Source: Proteus columbae
Lineage (GTDB): Bacteria > Pseudomonadota > Gammaproteobacteria > Enterobacterales > Enterobacteriaceae
Direction of reading: 5' to 3'
Length of the DNA stretch: 64,000 nt
NCBI RefSeq assembly: GCF_002777965.1
Contig: NZ_NGVR01000008.1
Location: 124,001-188,000 of the forward strand
This document shows positions 48,001 through 58,116 of the stretch, one piece after another; position 1 is the first letter of the stretch, and the number at the start of each line of letters is the position of its first letter. Below the pieces are notes generated by a model. That model was not told where the DNA came from. It was given only the letters and a program-made list of their open reading frames with translations, and did not search any database. The translations under genes and the position numbers were made by a program.

Positions 48001-48268
48001 GAAACTGCTCCTATAAAAATAGACTGTGTTAATACGCGCTATTGTACCTTCTACAACAACAAAAAGGGATATTTTCTCTTACTTCTCTTATTTGGTTTTT
48101 TTCTTGATGTTAATAATCAGAATATCACCATCACTTAAAATAAAGAAAACATTAAATTAACATAAATACAACCTTATTTTAAAATCCATCTTTTTAGGAT
48201 GTTTTTTATTCAAAAAATATTACTAAGAATAAATTTAATTATAAGAAAAAATTGTATTAATTGGTAAT

Positions 48269-48282
48269 TTGATGTGGATCAA
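48269..48282 (+). promoter_or_regulatory. FNR box upstream of ompW
   Basis: TTGATGTGGATCAA is a perfect match to TTGAT-N4-ATCAA. It lies about 150 bases before the ompW start codon, between yciC and ompW. In E. coli, ompW is FNR-dependent, so anaerobic induction is predicted. Confidence 0.85.
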
Positions 48283-48433
48283 TTATAAATAATCGTATTG
48301 ATAAATAATAAAAAGAGAAATAACACTTTTCGCAAAAATAATTCCAAAGTTGTGATCGGTATTAGATCATAATTATCAATAAATGGTTATATTTTTAGCG
48401 GAGATTTTACTTATTACAGGAATGGGTTAAATA

Positions 48434-49093
48434 ATGAAAAAACTTTCTGCGCTTATTTTAGCGGCTGCAACTCTTGCGCCTTCTATTTCTTTTGCTCATC
48501 AAGCGGGGGATTTTTTATTCCGTGCAGGTACTGCAACAGTTCGTCCTAATGCGGGTTCTGATGCAATATTAGGTGGCAACCATTTTGAAGTGAATAATAA
48601 TACCCAATTAGGTTTAACTTTTGGGTATATGATTACTGATAATATTGGTGTTGAATTATTAGCAGCTACTCCTTTTGAACATAAAGTATCATTAACGGGT
48701 GTTGGTGAAATTGCAAAAGTTAAACATTTACCACCAACATTAATGGCACAATACTACTTCGGTAATGCAGAAGATAAACTGCGTCCTTATTTAGGTGCAG
48801 GTCTTAACTTCACCACTTTCTTTGATGAGAAATTTAATAACAACCCTGCAGTAGGCACTGGAGCGGGTGGCTTAGGTTTAAACGGACTTGATCTTAAGGA
48901 TTCATGGGGCTTTGCAGCACAAGCAGGTTTAGATTATAACCTCGATAAAAACTGGATGCTGAATGCTTCTGTTTGGTGGATGAACATCGAAACAAAAGCA
49001 AGATTTAATAGTACTGTTGCTGATAAAGATTTTGACGTTAAAACACGTTTAGACCCATTTGTATTTATGTTTGGTGTGGGCTACCGTTTCTAA
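48434..49093 (+). CDS. ompW: OmpW outer membrane protein
   Basis: 219-residue eight-stranded barrel. Signal peptide MKKLSALILAAATLAPSISF with cleavage after FA (mature HQAGDFLFRAGTATVRP). Family segments: GLTFGYMITDNIGVELLAAT, HLPPTLMAQYYFGNAEDKLR, PYLGAGLNFTTFFDE, and C-terminal VFMFGVGYRF. OmpW forms a hydrophobic channel and responds to oxygen, redox and osmotic stress. Perfect FNR site upstream. Next to yciC as in E. coli, but the downstream yciGFE genes are absent. Confidence 0.96.
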   Translation: MKKLSALILAAATLAPSISFAHQAGDFLFRAGTATVRPNAGSDAILGGNHFEVNNNTQLGLTFGYMITDNIGVELLAATPFEHKVSLTGVGEIAKVKHLPPTLMAQYYFGNAEDKLRPYLGAGLNFTTFFDEKFNNNPAVGTGAGGLGLNGLDLKDSWGFAAQAGLDYNLDKNWMLNASVWWMNIETKARFNSTVADKDFDVKTRLDPFVFMFGVGYRF

Positions 49094-49124
49094 TTATTCT
49101 TTCTTTGACAGAATATCTCATAAT

Positions 49125-49151
49125 AAAAAGCGAAGATTTTCTTCGCTTTTT
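49125..49151 (+). terminator. ompW terminator
   Basis: Eleven-base stem AAAAAGCGAAG / CTTCGCTTTTT, loop ATTTT, T-run. Confidence 0.93.
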
Positions 49152-49709
49152 TTATTTTTTAGGTTTGAACAAAATCTTTCTTTTTTAGATTATATAAAGT
49201 CTCTATTCTATTATTGAATACATCATTTATGAGTAATTAAAAATAAAAACAAATAGAAAAGATGTATTTTAAATAAAACATTTAACATTAAAACACCAAT
49301 AAAGGTGTATTTTATATATATCTTTATTTCTCTGTCTTCTTAATAAGATAAAAAAGTGTATTTTTATTTATTAAAAACTCATTTTCTTTTAATAAGTAAA
49401 AGAGGGGATTAGTTAGATGTATTTTAAATGCATCTTTTGTTTGGTTTTAGTAAAAGTACTTTGTGTATCAAGAGATAGAAAGAAATAAAAAAACAATAAA
49501 AAAGGTTTAGGATAAGAGATATTTATAAAAATAAGACGGTTGGGTTTTAATCATTAAATGATTAATTATTCTTTTTAATTGTTCTTTTTATGAACGGTTT
49601 TTAAGGTTGGGTAAATATGACCTTTTTTTAATCTATTGGCGTTTTTTATAAAAATTGATCTGCTTTATGATAAAAACTAATGCTGAGAAAGAAGTGCTTG
49701 GCAAAAAAA
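49152..49709. other. AT-rich gap with short repeats
   Basis: About 560 bases without a credible gene. The 15-base sequence AGATGTATTTTAAAT occurs at 49260-49274 and again at 49415-49429; the second copy is part of a hairpin with AAATGCATCT. Related GTGTATTT pieces occur near 49305 and 49355. E. coli has yciE, yciF and yciG at this place; nothing of them is recognisable. Confidence 0.5.
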
Positions 49710-49730
49710 AGACCACCGAAAAGGTGGTCT
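49710..49730 (-). terminator. Terminator of the BON lipoprotein gene
   Basis: Eight-base stem AGACCACC / GGTGGTCT; on the minus strand followed by T8. Confidence 0.92.
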
Positions 49731-49769
49731 AAAAAGTAAGGCTAAAGGAAGACTAGAATAAAGAGGGGA

Positions 49770-50084
49770 TCAGCGAACAACCATTGAGTTGATAACACTT
49801 TTTACGCCAGTGACTTTACGGGTTGTTTCAATGGCACGATTAGCATCCGCTTGAGAAGAGACAAAACCACTTAGCTGAACTTTACCTTTAAATGTCTCGA
49901 CGCTAATTTGTGTTGAATTAAGGTTTTTTTCACCAATGAGTGCTGTTTTCACTTTGGTGGTGATCACGGAGTCATCAAAATAACCCCCAGTACCCTCAGA
50001 TGTTGCGGTTGGAGAACATGCAGATAACGTAAATGCCATAAGTAACGCTGCCATAACAGCAGAGATTTTTGCCCATAGTTTCAT
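49770..50084 (-). CDS. BON-domain lipoprotein
   Basis: 104-residue lipoprotein: signal MKLWAKISAVMAALLMAFTL with lipobox LSAC, then one BON domain (VITTKVKTALIGEKNLNSTQ, GKVQLSGFVSSQADANRAIE, VTGVKSVINSMVV). BON domains (as in OsmY, DolP) bind membranes or peptidoglycan and serve envelope integrity. It is shorter than OsmY or DolP, which have two domains. ATG at 50084 is chosen, with AGGAG seven bases before; a second ATG one codon upstream is possible. Stands alone between ompW and trpA. Confidence 0.88.
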   Translation of the reverse strand: MKLWAKISAVMAALLMAFTLSACSPTATSEGTGGYFDDSVITTKVKTALIGEKNLNSTQISVETFKGKVQLSGFVSSQADANRAIETTRKVTGVKSVINSMVVR

Positions 50085-50294
50085 CATCAAACTCCTTGTA
50101 ATTACATTATTGGTTGAGCATTTCTAAATAGAAAATATAAAGTACCTTATAAAGTATGACCAAAAAATAAAATTTCGCCCAATTTTAGATAAAAAGATTA
50201 TTTGATTGAAAATATGAAAAAGGATATGAAAACGTGGTTTATAGGGAGTTCAGCAATAAATGAGCCGGATTGAATAGACATTAAATTAAGAGTA

Positions 50295-50335
50295 ATCCGC
50301 TTAGAAAAATAGCAAATTATTTCTCTAAAGCGGAT
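50295..50335 (-). terminator. Hairpin after trpA
   Basis: ATCCGCTT / AAGCGGAT outer stem continued by AGA-AAAT / ATTT-TCT with one bulge and one mismatch, just downstream of the trpA stop. No strong T-run follows on the minus strand, reminiscent of the weak intrinsic trp t site that is backed by Rho in E. coli. Confidence 0.7.
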
Positions 50336-50358
50336 CTCACTAAGCGTATTTAAAATAA

Positions 50359-51165
50359 TTAGGCGAGGGTAGCCGCCTTCATCTCTTTCACAAATGTCGT
50401 CAGTGCTTTTAGCATTACATCTGGCTGATGCAGGTTTTTCTCAATAATTTGAACAACCGCCGAGCCTGAAATTGCGCCAGCCGCGCCATTTGCAATCGCT
50501 TCCTTCACTTGTTTAGGCTCTGAAATTCCAAACCCTTGTAATGCAGGGGGGGCATTATAGGTTTTTAGCTTATCAGTAAGATGTGTTAGTGATTGTTCTG
50601 CTCGTTTATCTGTACCGGTTACACCTGCTCTTGATAGTAAATAGGTATAACCCTTACCTGATGCTGCTAACTCTTGTAAAAGTTCATCATCAGCATTAGG
50701 CGGGCAAATAAAAATAGGGCTGATATTTGCGCGTTGTGCTGCTTCACGAAACTCTTTTGATTCACGTAAAGGCACATCGCCAATTAAGACAGAGTCCACA
50801 CCAGCTTGCTCGCATTTACTATAAAAATTATCAATGCCATTACTAAAAACAAGGTTGGCATAAACTAATAGGCCAATAGGAATATTAGGATGTTTTGCAC
50901 GAATTTTAGTTAAGAGCGCAAAGCAATCTGTTGGCGTTACACCGACATTAAGCGCACGTAAATTAGCCCCTTGGATTGTAGGACCATCTGCAAGAGGATC
51001 GGAGAAGGGAATACCAATCTCTAATGCATCTGCGCCACCTTCAATTAACGCATCAATAATTTGTAATGACAGCTCAGGAGAAGGATCACCTAATGTAACA
51101 AAAGGAACGAATGCGCCTTGCTGTTTTTGTGCTAATGCTTCAAAGCATACTTGATAACGGCTCAT
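50359..51165 (-). CDS. trpA: Tryptophan synthase alpha subunit
   Basis: 268-residue TIM-barrel subunit that splits indole-3-glycerol phosphate to indole. Catalytic Glu in [20 protein letters not shown] and Asp in [11 protein letters not shown], plus [10 protein letters not shown] and the phosphate site GFGISEP / [10 protein letters not shown]. Start codon shares one base with the trpB stop (TAATG), so translation is coupled, fitting the alpha2-beta2 complex. Confidence 0.98.
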   Translation of the reverse strand: MSRYQVCFEALAQKQQGAFVPFVTLGDPSPELSLQIIDALIEGGADALEIGIPFSDPLADGPTIQGANLRALNVGVTPTDCFALLTKIRAKHPNIPIGLLVYANLVFSNGIDNFYSKCEQAGVDSVLIGDVPLRESKEFREAAQRANISPIFICPPNADDELLQELAASGKGYTYLLSRAGVTGTDKRAEQSLTHLTDKLKTYNAPPALQGFGISEPKQVKEAIANGAAGAISGSAVVQIIEKNLHQPDVMLKALTTFVKEMKAATLA

Positions 51166-52355
51166 TAGATTTCTCCTCTTGCTGCTAAAATATCATTTAC
51201 AGTAAAAATATCTTTATCACCACGACCTGATAAGTTCACAATTAATAGCTGCTCTTTGTCAGGATTTTGTGCAATTAATTTCAGTGCATAAGCCAATGCA
51301 TGAGAAGATTCTAAGGCTGGAATAATCCCTTCACGGCGAGAAAGTGCTTTAAATGCTTCTATGGCTTCATCATCGGTAACAGAAACATAATCAGCACGAC
51401 CAATACTATTTAAATGTGCGTGCTGAGGCCCTACTGATGGGAAATCAAGACCTGCTGAAATTGAATATGACTCTTCAATTTGTCCTTCATCAGTCTGCAT
51501 AATTGGGGATTTCATACCAAAATAGATCCCTAATTTACCGTGTTTGAGTGGTGCGCCATGTTCACCCGTTTCAATACCTTTACCTGCAGGTTCAACACCA
51601 ATGAGTTGCACCGAAGTTTCTGGGATAAAGGAAGCAAATAAACCGATAGCATTAGAACCACCGCCAATACAGGCGATAGCAGCATCAGGTAGACGACCTT
51701 CACGTTCTAGAATTTGTGCTTTAGCTTCATCACCAATCATACGTTGAAACTCACGGACAATGGTTGGATAAGGATGAGGACCAGCCGCCGTTCCTAATAA
51801 GTAATGCGCGCGGTCGTAACAACCAGACCAGTCACGTAATGCCTCATTACACGCATCTTTTAAGGTAGATGAACCACTGTGAACAGGAATAACTTCGGCA
51901 CCCATTAAGCGCATACGAAATACGTTAGGTGATTGGCGTTCGACGTCTTTAGCACCCATATAGATACGACATTTCATATTAAGTAATGCACAGGCTAAAG
52001 CAGTTGCAACACCATGTTGACCCGCACCTGTTTCTGCAATAATTTCGGTTTTTCCCATACGTTTTGCTAGCAGCGCTTGGCCTAATACTTGGTTTGTTTT
52101 ATGAGCGCCGCCATGCAGTAAATCTTCACGCTTTAGATATAAACGAGTTCGTGTGCCTTCTGTTAAATTACGACAAAGGGTTAATGCCGTTGGTCTACCA
52201 GCGTAATTTTTTAATAAATCTTGGAATTCTTGCTGAAAAGAGGGATCGTTTTGTGCATCAATAAACGCTTGTTCGAGTTGATCCAATGCAGGAATTAAGA
52301 TTTCAGGTACATATTGGCCACCAAATTCGCCAAAGTAGGGGTTAAGTTTTCTCAT
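51165..52355 (-). CDS. trpB: Tryptophan synthase beta subunit
   Basis: 396-residue PLP enzyme joining indole with serine. PLP lysine in [17 protein letters not shown], phosphate loop [12 protein letters not shown], and substrate segment [16 protein letters not shown]-terminus [18 protein letters not shown] is highly conserved. Coupled to trpA. Thirty-nine bases separate it from trpCF. Confidence 0.98.
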   Translation of the reverse strand: MRKLNPYFGEFGGQYVPEILIPALDQLEQAFIDAQNDPSFQQEFQDLLKNYAGRPTALTLCRNLTEGTRTRLYLKREDLLHGGAHKTNQVLGQALLAKRMGKTEIIAETGAGQHGVATALACALLNMKCRIYMGAKDVERQSPNVFRMRLMGAEVIPVHSGSSTLKDACNEALRDWSGCYDRAHYLLGTAAGPHPYPTIVREFQRMIGDEAKAQILEREGRLPDAAIACIGGGSNAIGLFASFIPETSVQLIGVEPAGKGIETGEHGAPLKHGKLGIYFGMKSPIMQTDEGQIEESYSISAGLDFPSVGPQHAHLNSIGRADYVSVTDDEAIEAFKALSRREGIIPALESSHALAYALKLIAQNPDKEQLLIVNLSGRGDKDIFTVNDILAARGEI

Positions 52356-52394
52356 TGTGATGTCATCCTGTTTAAAATTTTATCTTTGTGAAAT

Positions 52395-53750
52395 TTAGTT
52401 GAGCTGTAATTGTGCAAATACTTGGTTCAAGCGTTGTGCATCTTTTATGCCAGGAGCCGATTCTACTCCGGAGTTAAAATCAAGCCCGATACAGCCTGTT
52501 TTAACCGCATCTAAACAGTTTTCACTGTTAAGACCACCTGCAAGTAACGCTTTTTCACGTAATGTATTAGGAATTTTTTGCCAATTAAAGGTTGTACCTG
52601 TGCCACCCGTTCCGTTATCAAGTACATATTTATTAACGTGTGAAATAGGGTGAATATCAGTGTGGTTTGCCATATTTATCGCTTGCCAAATTTCACAATC
52701 AGGTTGAATTCTTTGGTGAAGTTGCTCGATAAATTGTACATCTTCTTGTCCATGTAATTGGATGGCAGATAAATTAAGTTTTTCTGCATAGTCACAAATA
52801 AGCTCAATAGGTTGATTTTGAAAAATACCCACATACGCTAAGGGAGCTTGTGTTATCAATTCTTGTGCTTGTGACAATGTCACTTTACGAGGGGATTTCT
52901 CTGCGAAAATTAATCCCGCATAATAAGCACCTGCTTGATAAACTGCTTTTACATCTTGTGTGCGAGTTAACCCGCACACCTTATGCTTTCCCAAAATTAG
53001 TGCTCTCACCGCTTGGTCAATATTTTTTTGTGACATTAAGGCACTACCTACCAGAAAACCATTAGCATATTGGCGCAACTCTTGAACTTGCTGGTGGGTG
53101 TGAATACCTGACTCACTGATCACGATTGCATCTTTAGGTAAACCTTGGCTTAACTGTTGGGTACGCGCTAAATCGATAGAGAGATCACGCAAATCACGAT
53201 TATTAATACCAATAACTTTGGCATTGAGATTAATGGCACGTTGACGCTCTTCTTCGGTACTGACTTCAGTTAATACACCCATATTTAATTGATGAGCAAC
53301 GGCTGATAATGCACGATATTGTTCATCATCTAAGACAGAGAGCATTAATAAAATGGCATCTGCTTGATAAAAACGAGCTAAATAGATTTGGTATTCATCA
53401 ATAATAAAATCTTTGCACAAAACGGGTTGGTGCACGGCTTGGCTAACTTGACGTAAATAATCAAAGCTCCCTTGAAAATATTTCTCATCCGTTAATACCG
53501 AAATTGCAGCAGCATAAGGCTGATAAATTTTTGCAATCGTAGCGGGATCAAAATCAGCACGAATTAACCCTTTTGAGGGTGATGCTTTTTTACACTCTAA
53601 AATAAAAACAGTATTAGGCTGAGTTAATGCCTGATAAAACGAGCGTGTTGATGGCACTATTTGGTGCACAAATTCTGATAATGGTTGGCTTGCTTTACGT
53701 TCAATCAGATATTCAGCTTTATCTTTTACAATGGCGTTTAATACAGTCAT
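52395..53750 (-). CDS. trpCF: Bifunctional TrpC-TrpF (IGP synthase / PRA isomerase)
   Basis: 451-residue fusion. Residues 1 to about 255: indole-3-glycerol phosphate synthase (FILECKKASPSKGLIRADFD, VLCKDFIIDEYQIYLARFYQ, VIGINNRDLRDL, VISESGIHT). From about 257: phosphoribosylanthranilate isomerase (KVCGLTRTQDVKAVYQAG, YVGIFQNQP, LLAGGLNSENC, GLDFNSGVES). The fusion is the rule in Enterobacterales. Four bases separate it from trpD. Confidence 0.97.
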   Translation of the reverse strand: MTVLNAIVKDKAEYLIERKASQPLSEFVHQIVPSTRSFYQALTQPNTVFILECKKASPSKGLIRADFDPATIAKIYQPYAAAISVLTDEKYFQGSFDYLRQVSQAVHQPVLCKDFIIDEYQIYLARFYQADAILLMLSVLDDEQYRALSAVAHQLNMGVLTEVSTEEERQRAINLNAKVIGINNRDLRDLSIDLARTQQLSQGLPKDAIVISESGIHTHQQVQELRQYANGFLVGSALMSQKNIDQAVRALILGKHKVCGLTRTQDVKAVYQAGAYYAGLIFAEKSPRKVTLSQAQELITQAPLAYVGIFQNQPIELICDYAEKLNLSAIQLHGQEDVQFIEQLHQRIQPDCEIWQAINMANHTDIHPISHVNKYVLDNGTGGTGTTFNWQKIPNTLREKALLAGGLNSENCLDAVKTGCIGLDFNSGVESAPGIKDAQRLNQVFAQLQLN

Positions 53751-53754
53751 GCTC

Positions 53755-54753
53755 TTATCCTCTTGCTGCTAATGCAGTGACACGATTTATTGCTTTACCG
53801 CTATAAATGGCGTGCATAGCAACTTCAGTATTCATTTTTAAATCTTCTTGCCCATGTAAACGCATTAATAAAGCGACATTAGCTGCAACAGATTCGGTAT
53901 GTGCTCTTTTTCCTTCGCCTTGTAGTAAATCTGCTAATAATTGACGGTTTACTTCAGGTGTACCACCTTCTAAATCAGTAATAGCACAAGGACGAAGACC
54001 AAAATCACTCGGTGTCAGTTCATAACGTGTAATTTCACCATTACGTAATTCAGCAACTTGAGTAGGGGCATGTAGTGAAACTTCATCCATTCCCCCACTG
54101 TGAACAACGGCGGCACGCTCATAACCTAAAACTTTTAATGTATCTGCGATAGGCATCAATAACTCAGGGCTATATACCCCAATTAATGCTAATGGCGGGC
54201 GAGCTGGGTTAATCAGTGGGCCTAATACATTAAATAACGTGCGTGTTTTCAGTTGTTGGCGAACTGGTGCAGCAAAACGAAAGCCACTGTGATACTGAGG
54301 TGCAAATAAAAAGCATAAACCCACTTCATCCAGCAATTGGCGCGCATCATCAGCACTTCTATCTAAAGGGATACCAAATGCCGCTAATAAATCGGAAGAT
54401 CCTGAACGACTGGATACGCTACGATTACCATGTTTCGCAACTTTGATACCTATTTCTGCTGCAACAAATGCACTTGCTGTTGAAATATTGATACTGTTGG
54501 CTCCATCTCCTCCAGTGCCGACAATATCGCAAAAAGTGTAATCAGGACGAGGAAATGGTTGCGCATTTTCAAGTAATGCACGCGCTGCACCTGCAATTTC
54601 TTGAGGATGTTCACCACGCATTTTCATGCTGATCAAAACAGCTGCTAATTGTGATTCCGTTAACTCACCGCGAATAATGGCGCTAAACAGTGTTTGGCTT
54701 TCTTCTAACGTCAATTGTTGTGCGCTAAATAATTTGTTGAAGATAATTTCCAT
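53755..54753 (-). CDS. trpD: Anthranilate phosphoribosyltransferase
   Basis: 332 residues. PRPP loop [17 protein letters not shown], the [20 protein letters not shown] segment, and [17 protein letters not shown] with [11 protein letters not shown]. In E. coli TrpD is fused to the TrpG amidotransferase; here they are separate genes one base apart, as known for Serratia and Proteus. Confidence 0.97.
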   Translation of the reverse strand: MEIIFNKLFSAQQLTLEESQTLFSAIIRGELTESQLAAVLISMKMRGEHPQEIAGAARALLENAQPFPRPDYTFCDIVGTGGDGANSINISTASAFVAAEIGIKVAKHGNRSVSSRSGSSDLLAAFGIPLDRSADDARQLLDEVGLCFLFAPQYHSGFRFAAPVRQQLKTRTLFNVLGPLINPARPPLALIGVYSPELLMPIADTLKVLGYERAAVVHSGGMDEVSLHAPTQVAELRNGEITRYELTPSDFGLRPCAITDLEGGTPEVNRQLLADLLQGEGKRAHTESVAANVALLMRLHGQEDLKMNTEVAMHAIYSGKAINRVTALAARG

Positions 54754-54754
54754 T

Positions 54755-55348
54755 TTATGCGTCTCCTTTAGGAGTTAATACCCATGCGATTGTTTGTTCT
54801 AAAAGTTGTGCGCCTTTTGTGGTTAAAATTGATTCTGGGTGAAACTGAAAACCACACGTTTTATGTTGACGGTGACGCACCGCCATAACAGTGTTATCGC
54901 ACCAAGCATTAATAATGAGTTGTTCTGGAACTTGTTCTCCTGAAAGCGAATGATAACGAGCTACGGGTAAAGGGTTAGGTAAATTCACAAACATTTCACT
55001 GTTATCGTGTTCAGCTAATGTCGCTTTGCCATGTAAGATCTCTCCACACGAAGAAACTTTGCCACCGTAAGCCTCAATAATGGCTTGATGACCTAAGCAA
55101 ATACCAATTACAGGCAATGTGCCCAATACACGTTTTAACAGCTCAGGCATACAACCTGCTTGTGAAGGTGCTCCTGGCCCCGGAGATAACAGTAAAATTG
55201 GGTTATCGAGTTCACGTAATTTTTGTTCAATAAAATCGGCCGTGACGCTATTACGATAAATCACAACGTTATTGCCAAGGCTACGTAATTGATCGACAAG
55301 GTTATAAGTAAATGAGTCGATGTTATCTAGCAGTAAGATAGTCGCCAT
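54755..55348 (-). CDS. trpG: Anthranilate synthase component II (glutamine amidotransferase)
   Basis: 197-residue class I glutamine amidotransferase that supplies ammonia to TrpE. Catalytic Cys in [17 protein letters not shown], oxyanion motif [13 protein letters not shown], and His/Glu in [10 protein letters not shown]. The start at 55348 overlaps the trpE stop by one base (TAATG), coupling the two subunits; the frame reaches two codons further but without support. Confidence 0.97.
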   Translation of the reverse strand: MATILLLDNIDSFTYNLVDQLRSLGNNVVIYRNSVTADFIEQKLRELDNPILLLSPGPGAPSQAGCMPELLKRVLGTLPVIGICLGHQAIIEAYGGKVSSCGEILHGKATLAEHDNSEMFVNLPNPLPVARYHSLSGEQVPEQLIINAWCDNTVMAVRHRQHKTCGFQFHPESILTTKGAQLLEQTIAWVLTPKGDA

Positions 55349-56925
55349 TAGCAAGCCTCCTGCAGTTGTGTATCAGTATGAGCTTGTAAAATAGCGTTGA
55401 TTACAGCTTGTGATTTATTGCGTGTCTCTTCAGCTTCCATTTGAGGATCTGAATCAAGCACAATTCCGGCACCAACTTGAATAGTTGCAATATTATTTTC
55501 AACATAAGCAGAACGAATAACTATGCAAGTATCAAAATCTCCTGCGCCAGTAAAATAGCCAATCGCACCACCGTAACTGCCGCGTTTTGTTTTTTCATAA
55601 CGAGCAATCAATTGCATCGCACTAACTTTAGGCGCACCAGATAACGTTCCCATATTCATACAAGCTTGATAAGCATGAAAAATATCTAAGTCATCACGTA
55701 ATTTGCCCACGACTCTTGAGACTAAGTGCATGACAAAAGCATAGCGGTCAACTTTTGTTAATTCAGCCACATAACGACTACCGGCTTGGCAAATACGCGC
55801 TAAATCATTACGAGCCAAATCAACTAACATTAAATGCTCTGAAAGCTCTTTCGTATCAGTGCGCATTTCAAGTTCAATTCGGCTGTCTAAATCGGCATTG
55901 ATTGAACCATCAGTGTTGCGTCCTCTTGGGCGAGTACCTGCAATCGGATAGATTTCAATTTGGCGATCACTTGTTTGATATTTCAATGCACTTTCTGGTG
56001 ATGCTCCAAATACTGTGAACAAAGCATCTTGCATATAAAACAAATAAGGGCTTGGATTTTTCTCTTTCAACACTTGATAAGCGGCAAGTGGTGAAGGGCA
56101 AGCAACTTGAAAGCGACGAGATGGAACAACTTGGAAAATATCACCACGACGAATATAGGTTTTCATTGCCTCAACGATATCGCCATAACCTTTATCATCC
56201 ATATTGCCTTGTATTGTTGACTCTGCCGCTGTTAAAGCGCGGCGAATAGGGTGTTTTAAAGGTTGTTTAGCCTGCGAAATTAACTCAGCTTGTCGCAAAG
56301 AGAGGCGCTGACACTCTGTCTTATCATCAGTAAAAGCAATGGACATTAACTGACTATCTTTATTCTGATGGTCGATCACGATTAATTGTTCTGCTAAGTA
56401 AAAGCAGTAGTCTGGACATGAAAAAACGGTGTCTAATTCAGGAATAGGCTCAAACCCACTGACTAAATCATAAGCAAATAAACCGCCGACAAAAATAGCA
56501 TTAGCATCTTTAGTGTCTTTATTAGCAAGAAAGAAGCGTAAAGCATCAAATACGCTGGCTGATTTTAATTTGCTTTCTTCATCAATGTCTTGTGCAGGTG
56601 CTGAAAAAGTAAAAACACACTGTTTATCGCTCTCTTGCATTAAGACAGCTTTTTCTTTTAGTGCGATTTTTAATGCAGAGAATAAAGCTTGTCCATTAAC
56701 GCTTAATGCATCAATAGTGACTTGATTTTTTACTGCACTGATACGTAATGCGCTATCAACAATTAACAAACTTTTTAAATTTGCTTTAGTGTCAATTTGT
56801 GCGGATTCTAACAACAATGTGTGATGTTTATTTTCACATAATGTGTTGAAAAGTAAAGCAGGTTCGTTGTGGTAAGGCAGTGGCGTTGCCTCGGTATTAA
56901 ATGAGAATGCAAGTGATGTATTCAT
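55348..56925 (-). CDS. trpE: Anthranilate synthase component I
   Basis: 525-residue chorismate-utilising enzyme. Feedback-inhibition element LLLESAQID near residue 40, chorismate-binding core with [62 protein letters not shown], and [20 protein letters not shown]. First structural gene of the operon, preceded by the trpL leader and attenuator. Confidence 0.98.
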   Translation of the reverse strand: MNTSLAFSFNTEATPLPYHNEPALLFNTLCENKHHTLLLESAQIDTKANLKSLLIVDSALRISAVKNQVTIDALSVNGQALFSALKIALKEKAVLMQESDKQCVFTFSAPAQDIDEESKLKSASVFDALRFFLANKDTKDANAIFVGGLFAYDLVSGFEPIPELDTVFSCPDYCFYLAEQLIVIDHQNKDSQLMSIAFTDDKTECQRLSLRQAELISQAKQPLKHPIRRALTAAESTIQGNMDDKGYGDIVEAMKTYIRRGDIFQVVPSRRFQVACPSPLAAYQVLKEKNPSPYLFYMQDALFTVFGASPESALKYQTSDRQIEIYPIAGTRPRGRNTDGSINADLDSRIELEMRTDTKELSEHLMLVDLARNDLARICQAGSRYVAELTKVDRYAFVMHLVSRVVGKLRDDLDIFHAYQACMNMGTLSGAPKVSAMQLIARYEKTKRGSYGGAIGYFTGAGDFDTCIVIRSAYVENNIATIQVGAGIVLDSDPQMEAEETRNKSQAVINAILQAHTDTQLQEAC

Positions 56926-56972
56926 TATTATCGCTCTATATTATTTTTTACTAACTGTTTTTAATGCATAAA

Positions 56973-56994
56973 AAAACCCGCGTAGGCGGGTTTT
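56973..56994 (-). terminator. trp attenuator
   Basis: Nine-base perfect stem AAAACCCGC / GCGGGTTTT with loop CTAC on the minus strand, followed by TTTTTTTATG. Lies between trpL and trpE; GCGGGTT can also pair with upstream leader bases to form the antiterminator. Confidence 0.93.
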
Positions 56995-57020
56995 AGATAT
57001 CACTGACGTAAAGCCGGAGA

Positions 57021-57083
57021 TCAAACCGCCCATAAAAGAGTATTGCGCCACCAAAGAGCGATAAGACGTTGATTGATATTCAT
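57021..57083 (-). CDS. trpL: trp leader peptide
   Basis: Twenty-residue leader peptide MNINQRLIALWWRNTLLWAV with three Trp codons, two of them adjacent. Strong ribosome binding site AAGGAGATCTT. Ribosome stalling at the Trp codons when charged tRNA-Trp is scarce favours the antiterminator and reading into trpE. The E. coli leader has 14 residues and two Trp codons; here the third Trp close to the stop is extra. Confidence 0.95.
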   Translation of the reverse strand: MNINQRLIALWWRNTLLWAV

Positions 57084-57134
57084 AAGATCTCCTTACAGCT
57101 AACGACAGATAATTGATTAATAGACTAGCTCGTG

Positions 57135-57172
57135 TTGTGTACTAGTAAACTGGATTGCGTTGGGTTCGTCAA
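57135..57172 (-). promoter_or_regulatory. trp promoter and TrpR operator
   Basis: On the minus strand -35 TTGACG (57172-57167), 17-base spacer, -10 TTTACT (57149-57144). The operator GTTTACTAGTACACAA (57150-57135) agrees with the E. coli trp operator half as I remember it (GTTAACTAGTACGCAA) at 14 of 16 bases and covers the -10. Confidence 0.9.
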
Positions 57173-57231
57173 GTACTTTATGGCATACTCTTTAAAAATT
57201 ATTATCTTGCTAAGATGAAAAGGGAGAAGCG

Positions 57232-58092
57232 ATGACAGAAGTGCTATCTGATTTAAGAGTGATTTATGATTTGCACAGCCACACTACCGCGTCAGATGGC
57301 GAGCTTTCACCAGAAGAATTGGTTGAGAGAGCGATAGAGCGTCAAATTAATGTCTTAGCAATAACTGATCACGATACAACGGCGGCGATTACTCTTGCTA
57401 ATGATTATATTGCAGAAAAAAATCTGCCTCTTACCCTGATATCGGGTGTCGAAATATCGACTTTGTGGGAGAATATAGAAATCCATATCGTTGGATTGAA
57501 TATTGATATCAACCATAACGCAATGAAAGCGCTCCTTTCGTCACAAAGTCAATGTCGTGGAACTCGTGCGATAATGATAGGTGAGCGATTAGAAAAAGCA
57601 GGTATTGCAAATGCATTTGAAGGGGCAAAAGCCTTAGCACATGGCGGACAAGTTACAAGAGGACATTTTGCTCGTTTTCTTGTGAATGACGGGCATGTTG
57701 CCTCAGTTAATAAAGTGTTTAAACGTTATTTAGCGAAAGGCAAAACAGGTTATGTGCCACCACAGTGGTGCTCAATTGGTGACGCTGTCACAGCAATTCA
57801 TGAGGCTGGTGGCGTTGCAGTATTAGCGCATCCGGGACGATATGGTCTATCCTCTAAATGGCTAAAACGCTTAACGCTTTATTTTAAACAACTTGGTGGT
57901 GATGCAATCGAAGTGGCACAATGCCAACAACCACCACAAGAACGGGAACAACACGCAGCATTAGCACAACTTTATGGGTTAAAAGCTTCGTTAGGTTCTG
58001 ATTTTCATCGCCCTTGTTCGTGGATAGAATTGGGGCGTAATTTATGGTTACCCAGTGGTGTAGAACCAGTTTGGTCGCTATGGCAAGAGTAA
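57232..58092 (+). CDS. rnm: RNase AM (YciV), PHP-domain 5'-3' exoribonuclease
   Basis: 286-residue PHP metallophosphoesterase: YDLHSHTTASDGELSPEELV, AITDHDTTAA, VLAHPGRYGL, and SLGSDFHRPCS provide the metal ligands. The E. coli homologue hydrolyses 3',5'-bisphosphate nucleotides and trims 5' ends of small RNAs and rRNAs. Divergent from trpL-trpE as in E. coli; yciO follows 24 bases later. Ribosome binding site GGGAGAAGCG. Confidence 0.95.
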   Translation: MTEVLSDLRVIYDLHSHTTASDGELSPEELVERAIERQINVLAITDHDTTAAITLANDYIAEKNLPLTLISGVEISTLWENIEIHIVGLNIDINHNAMKALLSSQSQCRGTRAIMIGERLEKAGIANAFEGAKALAHGGQVTRGHFARFLVNDGHVASVNKVFKRYLAKGKTGYVPPQWCSIGDAVTAIHEAGGVAVLAHPGRYGLSSKWLKRLTLYFKQLGGDAIEVAQCQQPPQEREQHAALAQLYGLKASLGSDFHRPCSWIELGRNLWLPSGVEPVWSLWQE

Positions 58093-58116
58093 CATTAGAA
58101 ATTTGTTGAGGGATGT

